A DNA stretch of 64,000 bases from Xanthomonas translucens pv. cerealis (GCF_006838285.1 NZ_CP038228.1:930001-994000), one strand, 5' to 3'; shown: positions 35,274 to 45,396, counted from the stretch's first letter. Made by a program: numbers and translations. The notes: generated from the sequence alone by a model not told the origin.

Positions 35274-37517
35274 TCACTCCACCGCCAGATCATCCACCTT
35301 CTGCCACCCGCGCGGCAGTAGTCCGCCGCGGCTGGCGCGCACGCCGAGGTAGGCGTCCAGGTCCTTGAACGACAGCGACATGGTGCGCTGCCCGCTTTTC
35401 ACCAGCAGCGTGTTGCCCGCCGCGACCGCGGCGATCGCCACCACCCGCTCGGTGCCGAGCTTGGCCTTGGGGATGTCGATGATCTTGTTGCCCTTGCCCT
35501 TGTCCAACTCGGGCAGGTCGGCGATCGGGAACGCCAGCAGATGGCCGGCGCTGGTCACCGCGACGATGCGGTCGGTGCCGGCGTTGCTCACCGAGGCCGG
35601 CGGCAGCACCTTGGCGTTCGGGGTCAGGTTGAGCATCGCCTTGCCGGCCTTGTTGCGGCTGGTCAGGTTCTCGAAACGGGTGACGAAGCCGTAGCCGTGC
35701 GAGGACGCCAGCACCAGCCGGCTGTCGTTCTCGCCGCTGGCCATGGCCTGGAACGAGGCGCCGGACGCGGGAGAGAAACGCCCGGTCAGCGGCTCGCCGT
35801 TGCCGCGCGCCGAGGGCAGCGAATGCGCCAGCGTGGAGTAGGCGCGGCCTTCCGAATCCAGGAACGCAACCTGCTGCGTGCTGCGCCCGCGCACCGCGGC
35901 CAATAGGCTGTCGCCGTCGCGGTAGGACAGGCCGGCCGGGTCCACGTCGTGGCCCTTGGCCGCGCGGATCCAGCCTTTTTCCGACATCACGATGGTCATC
36001 GGCTCGCTCGGCACCAGCTCGGTCTCGTCGATCGCCTGCGCCGCGCCGCGCTGTACCAGCGGCGAGCGCCGCGCGTCGCCGAATTTCTTTGCGTCGGCGA
36101 CCAGCTCGTCCTTGATCATCTTCTTCAGCCTGGTCTTGCTGGCCAGCACCGCCAGCAGCTGTTCGCGCTCCTTGGCCAGCGCGTCCTGCTCGCCGCGGAT
36201 CTTCATCTCCTCCAGTCGCGCCAGCTGGCGCAGGCGGGTTTCCAGGATGTAGTCGGCCTGGTCCTCGCTGAGCGCGAAGCGTGCGATCAGCGCCGGCTTG
36301 GGCTCGTCCTCGCTGCGGATGATGCGGATCACTTCGTCCAGGTTGAGGAATGCGACCAGCAGGCCTTCCAACAGGTGCAGGCGGCGCTCGACCTTCTCCA
36401 GGCGATGGTTGAGCCGGCGCACCACGGTGTCGCTGCGGAAGCGCAGCCATTCCTCCAGCAGGGTCTTGAGGTTCTTGACCTGCGGGCGGCCATCCAGGCC
36501 GATCACGTTGAGGTTGACCCGGTAGCTGCGCTCCAGGTCGGTGGTCACGAACAGGTGGCCCATCAGTTGCTCGGCGTCGACCCGGTTGGAGCGCGGCACC
36601 AGCACCACCCGCACCGGATTGGCGTGGTCGGACTCGTCGCGGATGTCTTCCAGCCACGGCAGCTTCTTGGCGCGCATCTGCTGCGCGATCTGCTCGATCA
36701 CCTTCGACGGCGACACCTGGTAGGGCAGCGCGGTGATCACGATGTTGGCGTGTTCCTTCTGGAACGTGGCGCGCGCACGCACGCTGCCGTGGCCGGTCTC
36801 GTAGATCGCGCGCAGGTCGGCGGCGGGGGTGATGATCTCGGCGGTGGTCGGGTAATCCGGGCCGCGCACGTGTTCGCACAGGTCGGCGACGCTGGCGTTG
36901 GGATCGTCGAGCAGGCGGATCAGCGCGCTGACGATCTCGTTGAGGTTGTGCGGCGGCACGTCGGTGGCCATGCCCACGGCGATGCCGGTGGTGCCGTTGA
37001 GCAGCAGGTGCGGCAGCCGCGCAGGCATCCAGGTCGGCTCGTCCATGGTGCCGTCGAAGTTCGGCGACCAGTCCACCGTGCCCTGGCCGAGCTCGCCGAG
37101 CAGCACTTCGGCGATCGGGGTCAGCTTGGATTCGGTGTAGCGCATCGCCGCGAACGACTTCGGGTCGTCGGTGGAGCCGAAGTTGCCCTGGCCCTCGATC
37201 AGCGGGTAGCGGTAGGAGAACGGCTGCGCCATCAGCACCAGCGCCTCGTAGCAGGCGCTGTCGCCATGCGGGTGGTACTTGCCGATCACGTCGCCGACGG
37301 TGCGCGCGGACTTCTTCGGCTTGGCCCCGGCATTCAGGCCCAGCTCGCTCATCGCGTAGATGATGCGCCGCTGTACCGGTTTCAGGCCGTCGCCGAGGAA
37401 CGGCAGGGCGCGGTCCAGCACCACGTACATGGAGTAGTCGAGGTAGGCGCGTTCGGCGTATTCGCGCAGCGGCAGCTGTTCAAAACCATGGAAGGCGGGG
37501 CGGGCGAGATCGGTCAT
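35274..37517 (-). CDS. parC: DNA topoisomerase IV subunit A
   Basis: ParC is the breakage-reunion subunit of topoisomerase IV, which unlinks daughter chromosomes. It has 747 residues with catalytic Tyr127 in [10 protein letters not shown]. The quinolone-resistance region reads [14 protein letters not shown], so the positions equal to E. coli Ser80 and Glu84 are wild type (Ser87 and Glu91). The C-terminal half is the beta-pinwheel domain. It is not next to parE in this window. Confidence 0.98.
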   Translation of the reverse strand: MTDLARPAFHGFEQLPLREYAERAYLDYSMYVVLDRALPFLGDGLKPVQRRIIYAMSELGLNAGAKPKKSARTVGDVIGKYHPHGDSACYEALVLMAQPFSYRYPLIEGQGNFGSTDDPKSFAAMRYTESKLTPIAEVLLGELGQGTVDWSPNFDGTMDEPTWMPARLPHLLLNGTTGIAVGMATDVPPHNLNEIVSALIRLLDDPNASVADLCEHVRGPDYPTTAEIITPAADLRAIYETGHGSVRARATFQKEHANIVITALPYQVSPSKVIEQIAQQMRAKKLPWLEDIRDESDHANPVRVVLVPRSNRVDAEQLMGHLFVTTDLERSYRVNLNVIGLDGRPQVKNLKTLLEEWLRFRSDTVVRRLNHRLEKVERRLHLLEGLLVAFLNLDEVIRIIRSEDEPKPALIARFALSEDQADYILETRLRQLARLEEMKIRGEQDALAKEREQLLAVLASKTRLKKMIKDELVADAKKFGDARRSPLVQRGAAQAIDETELVPSEPMTIVMSEKGWIRAAKGHDVDPAGLSYRDGDSLLAAVRGRSTQQVAFLDSEGRAYSTLAHSLPSARGNGEPLTGRFSPASGASFQAMASGENDSRLVLASSHGYGFVTRFENLTSRNKAGKAMLNLTPNAKVLPPASVSNAGTDRIVAVTSAGHLLAFPIADLPELDKGKGNKIIDIPKAKLGTERVVAIAAVAAGNTLLVKSGQRTMSLSFKDLDAYLGVRASRGGLLPRGWQKVDDLAVE

Positions 37518-37569
37518 GCGCGGGGAATACCTGTAGGGGAACGCGGCGGCGGACGCCGCAGGTCAGCCG

Positions 37570-37835
37570 GTCGATTATCCGGATGCGGCCGGCGATGCCA
37601 AGCCGCGCGTAATGCCGCCCGCTGGCGAAGCTGAGCCCGGTCTGCTCGCGCAAATGCCGGCTCAAGCTGCGCGGCGACAGCTCCGCCCACTGTGCCCACT
37701 GCGCCGGGAAGCGGCCATCGGCAAAGGTGGGGGCTAGCAATTGCGCGGTGATCCGCGGCAGGCGCTCGCTGTGGATCGGCGCTCGAGCGGCGCCTGGCGC
37801 AGTGCGTTCAGCAGCATCGCGCAGATCTCCGCTGT
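37570..37835 (-). pseudogene. AraC-family regulator remnant
   Basis: On the minus strand, pieces of an AraC-type regulator can be read across at least two frames: AMLLNALRQAPLER, then after a shift SERLPRITAQLLAPTFADGRFP, then WAELSPRSLSRHLREQTGLSF from the first HTH. Reading then fails (GRHYARLGIAGRIR, followed by unrelated residues and a stop). The second HTH and most of the N-terminus are missing. It lies between parC and the emrR promoter. Confidence 0.6.
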
Positions 37836-37916
37836 TGGTCCGCGTTCAGGGAACGTGGCTGCACGCCAGCGTTGCACGGCTGCAACACAGCATTTACTTA
37901 TTTTTGCGATATTTTC

Positions 37917-37944
37917 TTGACATATATTTCCAAATGAAAATAAT
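37917..37944 (+). promoter_or_regulatory. emrR promoter and possible operator
   Basis: TTGACA (37917-37922), 16 bases, AATAAT (37939-37944) in a strikingly AT-rich island (about 37895-37945). The predicted start, about 37951, is almost at the emrR ATG (37953), implying a leaderless or very short leader. A small inverted repeat TTTC-N5-GAAA lies in the spacer and could be part of a MarR-type operator. Confidence 0.65.
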
Positions 37945-37952
37945 TGACGTCC

Positions 37953-38402
37953 ATGAACTGCGCTCCCTCCCATCCCGGTCCGCCGTCGTTCGGCCTGCTG
38001 CTGCGGCAGGTCCGAGACGGGCTGATGCGCCGCCTGGACGATTCCATGGCCGAACTCGAGCTCGGCCTGGGCTTCAGCCACTACATCGGCATGAAGGCGC
38101 TGGCATACATGTCGCCATGCACCGCCAACGAGTTGGCCCAGGCCATCGACCAGAACCCCAGCGCGGTTACCCGCCTGCTGGACAAGCTCCAGGACCTGGG
38201 CTGGGTGCGCCGTGAAGCGCATGCGCAGGACCGCCGCGCGCTGCAGATCGTGTTGACCGACGAGGGCCGCGCGCTGTGGAAGCAACTCAAGCAACGCGGC
38301 GACGACGCCATCTCCAGCGCCTTGCGCGATCTCTCCGCCGACGAGCGCGACCACCTCACGTCCTTGTTGACGCGCGTCCGCGACTCCCTCAATTCGCCAT
38401 GA
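37953..38402 (+). CDS. emrR: MarR-family repressor of the efflux operon
   Basis: A 149-residue winged-helix regulator of the MarR/EmrR family. The HTH lies in ANELAQAIDQNPSAVTRLLDKLQDLGWVRRE and the wing in DRRALQIVLTDEG. Its gene overlaps the outer-membrane component by ATGA and heads an operon in the order emrR-emrC-emrA-emrB, the order described for the EmrCAB pump of Stenotrophomonas maltophilia. By analogy it binds hydrophobic inducers and releases the promoter. A TTG at 37944 is an alternative start. Confidence 0.88.
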   Translation: MNCAPSHPGPPSFGLLLRQVRDGLMRRLDDSMAELELGLGFSHYIGMKALAYMSPCTANELAQAIDQNPSAVTRLLDKLQDLGWVRREAHAQDRRALQIVLTDEGRALWKQLKQRGDDAISSALRDLSADERDHLTSLLTRVRDSLNSP

Positions 38403-39895
38403 CTCCGCTTATGAACCTCTCCGCTTCGTCCCATCGCCTGCGCCCGTTCGCGGCCGCGGCCCTCACCCTGGCGCTGGCCGCCTGCGCCAGCAGCCGTGGC
38501 CTGGAACCGCAGGGCCGCCGGCTCGACGCCGACCGGCAACTGCAGGCCGGCAAGACCCTGGCCGCCGGCCAGCTGGCGCCGGCTGCCTGGCCGCAGCAGG
38601 ACTGGTGGAAGGCGCTGGGCGACCCGCAGCTCGACGCGCTGATCGCCGAGGCGCTGCAGGGCACGCCGAACCTGGACGCGGCCGACGCGCGGCTGCGCCT
38701 GGCCCAGGCCCAGGCCGGTGCGGCCAATGCCGACCGCGGCGCCAAGCTGTCGCTGTCGGCCGGCTATACGGGCCTGCAGTTGCCCAAGGGGCTGGCCGGC
38801 GACGAGATCGGCGGCAAGTACATCCATGCCGAGCAGGCGGTGATGGATTTCAGCTACGGCTTCGACCTGTGGGGCGGCAAGCGCGCTGCCTGGGAAGCGG
38901 CGGTGGACCAGGCGCATGCGGCGCAGGTCGATGCCCAGGCAGCGCGCCTGGATCTGTCGGCCGGTGTGGCTCGCGCCTACATGCAGCTCGGCTACGCCTG
39001 GCGCCTGTACGACCTGGCTGGCGAAGAACTGGCGCGCTCGGACAACAGCCTGAAGCTGGTGCGGCAGCGCCGCGACGCCGGCATCGACAGCAACCTGCAA
39101 CTGCGCCAGGCCGAAGCGCGAGTACCGGCGGCACGCCAGCAGCAACAGGCCGCGCAGCAGCAGATCGACGCGGCGCGGACCGCGTTGGCGGCCTTGCTGG
39201 GCCGCGGCCCGGATCGCGGCCTGCAGATCGAGCGGCCGCGGCGGCTGGATCCCGGCGTGGTGCAACTGCCGTCGGTGCTGCCCAGCGACCTGCTCGGGCG
39301 CCGCCCCGACGTGGTCGCCGCGCGCTGGCGGGTCGAGGCCGCCTCGCAACGTATCGGCGCGGACAAGGCGCAGTTCTATCCGAGCATCAACCTGCTCGCG
39401 CTGGGCGGCGTGGCCGCGGCCAATGCCGCCGACCTGTTCAAGGGCGATGCCTTGCTCGGCGTGTTCGCGCCGAGCGTGAGCCTGCCGTTGTTCGACAGCG
39501 GACGCCTGCGCAGCCAGCTGGCCGAGCGCGACGCGCACTACGATCTCGCGGTGGCCAGCTACAACCAGGCGCTGGTGGCGGCGCTGCGCGAGGTCGCCGA
39601 CCAGGTCAGCGCGGCGCGTTCGCTGGCGCAGCAGGCGCAGCAGCAGGCACAGGCGGTCAGCACCGCGCAGGCCGCCTTCGACCTGGCGCAGCAGCGCTAC
39701 CGCGCCGGTATCGGCAACTACCTGGACGTGTTGAGCGTGCAGCAACAGTTGCTCGAGGCGCAGCAGCGCCTGGCCTCGCTGCAGTCCAACCAGATCCTGG
39801 TCTCGGTGCGCCTGAACCAGGCGCTGGGCGGCGGCTACGAAGCCACTCCCGCCGCCGACGCGCCGTCGACCTCTTCCGCTTCCACGCATTCCTGA
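38399..39895 (+). CDS. emrC: Outer-membrane efflux lipoprotein of the Emr pump
   Basis: TolC/NodT-family outer-membrane factor, about 498 residues. The N-terminal lipobox LAAC (LTLALAACASS) predicts a lipid-anchored protein. Two tandem outer-membrane-efflux repeats follow, with the typical QAEARVPAARQQ helices and LPLFDSGRLRSQLAERDAHYD. It provides the exit duct for the EmrAB inner-membrane complex. Starts at 38399 (overlapping emrR) or 38411 are possible. Confidence 0.92.
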   Translation: MTPLMNLSASSHRLRPFAAAALTLALAACASSRGLEPQGRRLDADRQLQAGKTLAAGQLAPAAWPQQDWWKALGDPQLDALIAEALQGTPNLDAADARLRLAQAQAGAANADRGAKLSLSAGYTGLQLPKGLAGDEIGGKYIHAEQAVMDFSYGFDLWGGKRAAWEAAVDQAHAAQVDAQAARLDLSAGVARAYMQLGYAWRLYDLAGEELARSDNSLKLVRQRRDAGIDSNLQLRQAEARVPAARQQQQAAQQQIDAARTALAALLGRGPDRGLQIERPRRLDPGVVQLPSVLPSDLLGRRPDVVAARWRVEAASQRIGADKAQFYPSINLLALGGVAAANAADLFKGDALLGVFAPSVSLPLFDSGRLRSQLAERDAHYDLAVASYNQALVAALREVADQVSAARSLAQQAQQQAQAVSTAQAAFDLAQQRYRAGIGNYLDVLSVQQQLLEAQQRLASLQSNQILVSVRLNQALGGGYEATPAADAPSTSSASTHS

Positions 39896-39905
39896 GACCG
39901 CTGCA

Positions 39906-41075
39906 ATGAACCAGACAACGACTCCCGATTCCCCCAGCCGGCGCGGCCAGCTGTTGCGCGGCCTGGCCGTGCTGGTGGTGCTGGTGCTGATCGCGCTGGC
40001 GATCTGGTACTTCGTCTCCGGCCGCTGGCACGAAGACACCGACGACGCCTACGTGCAGGGCAACCTGGTGCAGATCACGCCGATGGTGGCCGGCACCGTG
40101 GTCAGCATCGGCGCCGACGACGGCATGCGCGTGGAGCGCGGCCAGTTGCTGATCAAGCTCGACCCGGCCGACACCCAGGTCGCGCTGCAGCAGGCCGAGG
40201 CCAATCTGGCGCGCACCGTGCGCCAGGTGCGCGGCCTGTTCCGCAGCGTCGAAGGCGCGCAGGCCGAACTGTCGGCGCAGCAGGTGACCCTGCAGCGCGC
40301 CCGTGCCGACGTCGCCCGGCGCAGCAGCCTGGTCGCCACCGGGGCGATTTCCAGCGAGGAACTGGCGCATGCGCGCGACCAGCTGGCCGCCGCCGAGGCC
40401 GCGGTCAGCGGTTCGCGCGAGACGGTGGAGCGCAACCGCGCGCTGATCGACGACAACGGCGTGGCCAGCCAGCCCGACGTGCAGGCCGCTGCCGCGCAGG
40501 TGCGTCAGGCGTTCCTCAACAACGCCCGCAGCGCGATCGTCGCGCCGGTCTCCGGCTACGTCGCGCGACGTTCGGTGCAGGTCGGGCAGCGCGTGCAGCC
40601 CGGCACCGCGCTGATGGCGGTGGTGCCGCTGGAGCAGGTGTGGGTGGAAGCCAACTTCAAGGAAACCCAGCTCAAGCACATGCGCCTGGGCCAGCCGGTA
40701 GAACTGCAGTCGGACCTGTACGGCGGTGCGGTGCGCTACCGAGGCACGGTGCAGAGTCTGGGCCTGGGCACCGGCAGCGCGTTCTCGCTGCTGCCGGCGC
40801 AGAACGCCAGCGGCAACTGGATCAAGATCGTGCAGCGCGTGCCGGTACGCATCGCCATCGATGCCGAGCAACTGGCGCAGAATCCGCTGCGCATCGGTCT
40901 GTCGATGAAGGTGGACGTGAACCTGCACCAGCAGGGCGGCGGCGTACTGCCGAGCAAGTTCGCCACCGGCACGCTGCTGGACACCGACGTCTATGCGCAG
41001 CAGCTGGGCCAGGCCGACGCGACCATCGCGCAGATCATCCACGCCAACCTGCCCGACGCCGCCAAGGCGAACTGA
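39906..41075 (+). CDS. emrA: Membrane fusion protein EmrA
   Basis: A 389-residue HlyD-family adaptor. An N-terminal membrane helix (about 20-40, LAVLVVLVLIALAIWYFV) is followed by biotinyl-lipoyl-like halves (DDAYVQGNLVQITPMVAGTV and the later SGYVARRSVQVGQRVQPGTAL), a coiled-coil hairpin between them (about 90-190) and a beta-barrel domain. It links EmrB to the outer-membrane duct. It lies ten bases after emrC. Confidence 0.95.
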   Translation: MNQTTTPDSPSRRGQLLRGLAVLVVLVLIALAIWYFVSGRWHEDTDDAYVQGNLVQITPMVAGTVVSIGADDGMRVERGQLLIKLDPADTQVALQQAEANLARTVRQVRGLFRSVEGAQAELSAQQVTLQRARADVARRSSLVATGAISSEELAHARDQLAAAEAAVSGSRETVERNRALIDDNGVASQPDVQAAAAQVRQAFLNNARSAIVAPVSGYVARRSVQVGQRVQPGTALMAVVPLEQVWVEANFKETQLKHMRLGQPVELQSDLYGGAVRYRGTVQSLGLGTGSAFSLLPAQNASGNWIKIVQRVPVRIAIDAEQLAQNPLRIGLSMKVDVNLHQQGGGVLPSKFATGTLLDTDVYAQQLGQADATIAQIIHANLPDAAKAN

Positions 41076-41083
41076 GTCCGGCC

Positions 41084-42661
41084 ATGTCCAACCAAGCTGC
41101 CACTCCTGCCGCGCCCGGCCTTCCAGGCGCACCGGCCGCCGCGTTCCGCCCGCCCAGCGTGGCGTTGTGCACGGTGGGCCTGGCGATGGCCTCGTTCATG
41201 CAGGTGCTCGACACCACCATCGCCAACGTCTCGCTGCCGACCATCGCCGGCAACCTCGGCGCCAGTTCGCAGCAGGCGACCTGGGTCATCACCTCGTTCG
41301 CGGTCAGCAACGCGATCGCGCTGCCGCTGACCGGCTTCCTGAGCCGTCGCTTCGGCGAGACCAAGCTGTTCGTGTGGGCCACGCTGGCGTTCACCATCGC
41401 CTCGCTGTTGTGCGGCCTGGCGCAGAGCATGGGCATGCTGGTGGTATCGCGCGCGGTCCAGGGCTTCGTGTGCGGGCCGATGTACCCGATCACGCAGAGC
41501 CTGCTGGTGTCGATCTACCCGCGCGAGAAACGCGGCCAGGCCCTGGCGCTGCTGGCGATGATCACCGTGGTCGCGCCGATCGCCGGCCCGATCCTGGGCG
41601 GCTGGATCACCGACAACTACAGCTGGGAATGGATCTTCCTGATCAATGTGCCGCTGGGCATCATCGCCGCGATCGTGGTCGGCTCGCAGCTGCGCGAGCG
41701 TCCGGAACCGACCGAGCGCCCGCGCATGGACTACGTCGGCCTGATCACCCTGATCATCGGCGTCGGCTGCCTGCAGCTGGTGCTTGACCTGGGCAACGAC
41801 GAGGACTGGTTCAGTTCGAACAAGATCGTGGTGCTGGCCGCGATCTCGGCGGTAGCGCTGGCGGTGTTCCTGATCTGGGAACTGACCGAAAAGGATCCGA
41901 TCGTCAACCTGCGCCTGTTCCGCCACCGCAACTTCCGCGCCGGCACGCTGGCGCTGATCGTGGCTTACGCCGCGTTCTTCAGCGTGTCGCTGCTGATCCC
42001 GCAGTGGCTGCAGCGCGACATGGGCTATACCGCGATCTGGGCCGGCCTGGCCACCGCGCCGATCGGCATCCTGCCGGTGCTGATGACCCCGTTCGTCGGC
42101 AAGTACGCCTCGCGCTTCGACCTGCGCATGCTCGCCAGCATCGCCTTCATCTTCATGGCGGTGACCAGCTTCATGCGCTCGGACTTCAGCCTGCGGGTCG
42201 ATTTCGCCCACGTGGCCGGGGTGCAGTTGCTGATGGGCGTGGGCGTGGCGCTGTTCTTCATGCCGGTGCTGCAGATCCTGCTGTCGGACCTGGACGGGCG
42301 CGAGATCGCGGCCGGTTCCGGCCTGGCCACGTTCCTGCGCACGCTGGGCGGCAGCTTCGCCGCCTCGCTGACCACCTACCTGTGGGTCAAGCGCACGCAG
42401 CTGCACCACGCGCACCTCACCGAGCATATCTCGGCCTATACGCCGGGCATGCAGGAGCAGGTGCAGGCGATGGGGCGGGGCGACCTGCAGACCGGAGCGG
42501 CCTTCCTCAACAACACCATCAACCACCAGGCCTCGCAGATGGGCTTCAACGACATCTTCTACCTGCTGGGCTGGACCTTCCTGGCGATCATCTTCTTCCT
42601 GTGGCTGGCCAAGCCGCCGTTCGCGGGCGGCGGCGGCGCGGCTGCCGCCGCCGGGCACTGA
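41084..42661 (+). CDS. emrB: Multidrug efflux transporter EmrB (DHA2 family)
   Basis: A 525-residue major-facilitator protein with 14 predicted membrane helices. The DHA2 motif LDTTIANVSLPTIAGNLGAS is near residue 40, followed by GFLSRRFGETK and the motif C region APIAGPILGGWI. It is a proton-driven drug exporter. The C-terminal Gly/Ala run is low complexity. It is the last gene of the operon and is followed by a strong hairpin terminator. Confidence 0.96.
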   Translation: MSNQAATPAAPGLPGAPAAAFRPPSVALCTVGLAMASFMQVLDTTIANVSLPTIAGNLGASSQQATWVITSFAVSNAIALPLTGFLSRRFGETKLFVWATLAFTIASLLCGLAQSMGMLVVSRAVQGFVCGPMYPITQSLLVSIYPREKRGQALALLAMITVVAPIAGPILGGWITDNYSWEWIFLINVPLGIIAAIVVGSQLRERPEPTERPRMDYVGLITLIIGVGCLQLVLDLGNDEDWFSSNKIVVLAAISAVALAVFLIWELTEKDPIVNLRLFRHRNFRAGTLALIVAYAAFFSVSLLIPQWLQRDMGYTAIWAGLATAPIGILPVLMTPFVGKYASRFDLRMLASIAFIFMAVTSFMRSDFSLRVDFAHVAGVQLLMGVGVALFFMPVLQILLSDLDGREIAAGSGLATFLRTLGGSFAASLTTYLWVKRTQLHHAHLTEHISAYTPGMQEQVQAMGRGDLQTGAAFLNNTINHQASQMGFNDIFYLLGWTFLAIIFFLWLAKPPFAGGGGAAAAAGH

Positions 42662-42682
42662 GTCCGGGCCGCCGGCAACGAT

Positions 42683-42709
42683 GAAACCCCGCCTGATGCG
42701 GGGTTTCGT
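42683..42709 (+). terminator. Terminator of the emr operon
   Basis: Perfect 10-bp stem GAAACCCCGC/GCGGGGTTTC with a 5-nt loop, 22 bases after emrB, followed by GTTTG. The T tract is within and after the 3' arm. Confidence 0.8.
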
Positions 42710-42806
42710 TTGTGCGCCACGCTTGCCGCCGCAGCGCGCGGCGGACCAGAATGCGGCTTCCTCGCAGCCATTGGCAGGTTCGGACATGTAGCGTCTTCTG
42801 CGTGCC

Positions 42807-44245
42807 TTGTGCGCTCGCTCGGACCGCTCGCGGCCGCGCCGCGCTGCTGCACGCGCCTGGCCGCTTGCGGCGCTGCTGCTGCTGTGCCTGGGCGCCCTCG
42901 CCAGCGCTGCGGCGCAGGCCGACGCGGGCGTGGCCGCGACCACCCCAACCGATCGCCTGCACGAAGCTTGGTGGGCGCAGCGCCACCAGCAGGTGCTGGC
43001 GCAGGCGCGCGCGCATGCGGACACGCCGCTGCTGCTGATCGGCGACTCGATCACCCACAACTACGACAAGGCGAACGCGCCGGACCAGGATTTCCAGCCG
43101 ACCTGGCAGACCTTCTACGGCAGCCGCGGCGCGCTCAACCTGGGGTTCAGCGGCGATGCCACCGAGCATGTGCTCTGGCGCCTGCAGCGCGGTGAGGTGG
43201 ACGGCCTGCAGCCCAAGGTGGCGGTGCTGCTGTTCGGCAGCAACAACACCGGGTACGAGCAGCACAGCGCCGCCGACACCGTGCTCGGCATCGACGCGGT
43301 GGTGGCGACCCTGGAACAACGCCTGCCGACCACGCGCATCCTGCTGCTCGGGCTGCTGCCCAGCGCAGGCTCGGCGCAGGCTCGGCGCAGAAGAACGCGC
43401 GCGACGCCGAGGTCAATCACGCGCTGGCGGTGCGCTACGGCGACAATCCGCGTGTCGCCTACCTCGACATCGGCGCGGTCTTCCGCAAGGACGGCGCGCT
43501 CGACCAGAGCCTGTTCTACGACCCGCGGCTGCCTCCCCCGGCAACGCCCTGCATCCGGACACGCGCGGCCAGCGGCGCATGGCCGAGGCGATCGAGCCGA
43601 CCCTGGCGCGCCTGCTCGGCGAGCCGCCGCGGGTACCGCTGGCGGCGATGACCGCAGTCAATCCCGCGCTGATTCCGGTGCCGTGGCTGGAGCAGGATTC
43701 CTACGACTGGTACGCGCGCCACCACGCGGCGCTGGACGCGGCGCGTGCAGCCGGAGGTGGTGATGCTCGGCGATTTGATCACCCACTTCTGGGGCGGGCC
43801 GCCGCAGGCCACCCGGATCGGCGGCGCGCAGGCCTGGCAGCGTCCCTTCGGCGCGCGCAAGGTGCTGAACCTGGGGTTCGGCTGGGACCGCACCCAGAAC
43901 GTGCTGTGGCGGCTGCGCCAGGGCGAAGTGGATGGATTGGCGCCGCGCTGGGTGGTGATCAATATCGGCACCAACAATCTCAGCGGCACCGAGCACGCCC
44001 GCGCCAGCACGCCGCAGGAAGCTGCCGCCGACGCGCCGCTGCGCGCGCCGATCGTGCAGACCAACCGCCTGCTGGCCGCGCGCTTCGGCCACGATCCTGC
44101 GGTGCGCTGGCTGGACATCGGCGCGCGCTTCCTGCAGCCCGACGGCGGCCTGCCGCAGGCGCTGATGCCCGACAGTACCCATCCCAGCGAGGACGGCTAC
44201 CGGATCTGGGGCGACGCGCTGCGCGAGATCGGCGTTGGCGGTTGA
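42807..44245 (+). pseudogene. Decayed tandem SGNH/GDSL hydrolase
   Basis: Two SGNH-hydrolase domains can be read, but only through several frame changes. Domain 1 has a signal-like N-terminus, LLLIGDSITHNYD, LNLGFSGDATEHVLWRL and LFGSNNTGYE. An 11-base tandem duplication (CAGGCTCGGCG twice, about 43375-43398) then shifts the frame; with one copy the protein continues SAQKNARDAEVNHALA. A second shift falls at a C5 run near 43530 (before GNALHPDTRGQRRMAEAIEP), a third near 43745. Domain 2 reads MLGDLITHFWGG, with Leu where the catalytic Ser of GDS should be, and seems to lack a middle helix-strand segment. The remaining reading ends at 44245. The homopolymer shift could be a sequencing error, but the duplication and Ser loss argue for real decay. 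Confidence 0.8.
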
Positions 44246-44270
44246 AACCGGCCTGGCCAAGCTGGCCCTG

Positions 44271-44336
44271 TAGGAGTGGCTTCAGCCGCGACAGGATCTC
44301 GCCGGTAACGCAAGGTCGCGGCTGAAGCTGCTCCTA
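44271..44336. repeat. REP-like palindrome, copy 2
   Basis: Two 22-base arms (44271-44292 and 44315-44336) are inverted repeats with two mismatches, core GGCTTCAGCCGCGAC, and a 22-base loop. Such palindromes are widespread between genes in this bacterial group. Confidence 0.8.
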
Positions 44337-44361
44337 TAGGGGAGAGGGGGCGGCAGCGCGC

Positions 44362-44706
44362 TCAGCCCTTGTCCGGCTTGAGCAGTTCCAGCACCGCTTC
44401 GCGGCGTCGCGCCGGCAGGTTGCGGTAACGGGTCAGCAGCGCCTGTTCGTGGGTGTCGTGCGCCTGCAGTGCGTAATCGGCCGGCATGTCCTGCAGGCGT
44501 GCGCTGCCCTGGCCGCAGATCAGCTCGTCCAGCGAGCGCTTGAGCGTGCCGCGCAGGTTGGGCAGCAGGCGGAAGCTGGGGGTTTCGCGATCGTTCTCCC
44601 ATGCCGATACCGACGACTTGGTCACGCCCAGCGCGAAACCCAATTGTTCCTGGGTGAGCCCGGCGGCTTTCCTGGCCTCGCGCAATCGGTCGCCGAAGCT
44701 TTTCAT
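44362..44706 (-). CDS. XRE-family transcriptional regulator
   Basis: A 114-residue protein with an N-terminal Cro/C1-type HTH (MKSFGDRLREARKAAGLTQEQLGFALGVTKSSVSAWENDRETPSF). The C-terminal half has no known domain and ends in basic helices (RNLPARRREAVLELLKPDKG). No phage genes are near, so this is probably a stand-alone regulator. The start at 44706 is chosen because the HTH begins there; upstream extension is not conserved-looking. Confidence 0.85.
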   Translation of the reverse strand: MKSFGDRLREARKAAGLTQEQLGFALGVTKSSVSAWENDRETPSFRLLPNLRGTLKRSLDELICGQGSARLQDMPADYALQAHDTHEQALLTRYRNLPARRREAVLELLKPDKG

Positions 44707-44993
44707 CGCGATGGGCCTTGCAGATACAGGGCCTACCAAGATATGGAGCATCCGTAACCTTGTCGTACAGTAATGCTTGACTCTAGGTGTTCTGAGATTC
44801 GATACTTTGGCGGTGCGGGCCACGTCGACACGTGAGGACACGCACGCCGGACAAGGACGACCGAGGAGTGCATGGTGTTTGGCCCAGTTTTCATCGCCGT
44901 CGCCGCGACGGCGCAGTGCAGCGCAGCGCCATTGCGCCTGGCGGCCGCAGCGGTGGCTGGCGATCGCTGCACGGCTGCAGCACAGGGTGGGGC

Positions 44994-45191
44994 ATGGCCA
45001 CCTACGAAGTGAAACTCAGGCGCGTGGCGCAGCTGGAGCCGACGCTGTACGTGCTGGTCCACGCCGCCAATGCGTATCTGGCCGCGCGCGCCGCCGAGCG
45101 CCACAATCCGGGCTATCGGGCGTACATGGTGGCGGTGTGGGTGGACGGCGTGCGCGTGGACATCGGCGCGTTCCGGCCGCCGGATCGCTAG
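44994..45191 (+). CDS. Hypothetical 65-residue protein
   Basis: A small frame starting ATG with an AGGGTGG-like ribosome site seven bases before it: MATYEVKLRRVAQLEPTLYV...WVDGVRVDIGAFRPPDR. The composition is that of a folded cytoplasmic protein. I recognise no family. The frame is open further upstream, but that part looks like noncoding sequence. It is divergent from the XRE gene. The 255 bases after it (to the tRNA) contain no gene I can support. Confidence 0.5.
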   Translation: MATYEVKLRRVAQLEPTLYVLVHAANAYLAARAAERHNPGYRAYMVAVWVDGVRVDIGAFRPPDR

Positions 45192-45374
45192 GTGAGCGAA
45201 CGCGGGAAGCGCGTACGAGGGCATGCGCTATGCGGTCCTTCTGCGGCACGGCTGCAGCGCAGTGATTTTCGCCACATGGCCGCGCGCAGCGCTTGCGGCG
45301 AAGCTGCAGCACGGCTCCCTGCGGTAACGCGATCGATGCGCACGTCCTTCAGACATAGGCTGCCGCCGAAAACG

Positions 45375-45396
45375 AAAAATCCGCTTTCGCGGGTTT
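45375..45396 (-). terminator. Terminator of the first tRNA-Leu
   Basis: On the minus strand AACCCGC-GAAA-GCGGATT forms a 7-bp stem (one wobble pair) running into TTTTT, about 50 bases past the tRNA 3' end. Confidence 0.65.

Noticed and set aside
44362..44706. XRE gene as a prophage repressor
   Set aside because: No integrase, structural or lysis genes lie nearby, and the flanking genes are chromosomal.
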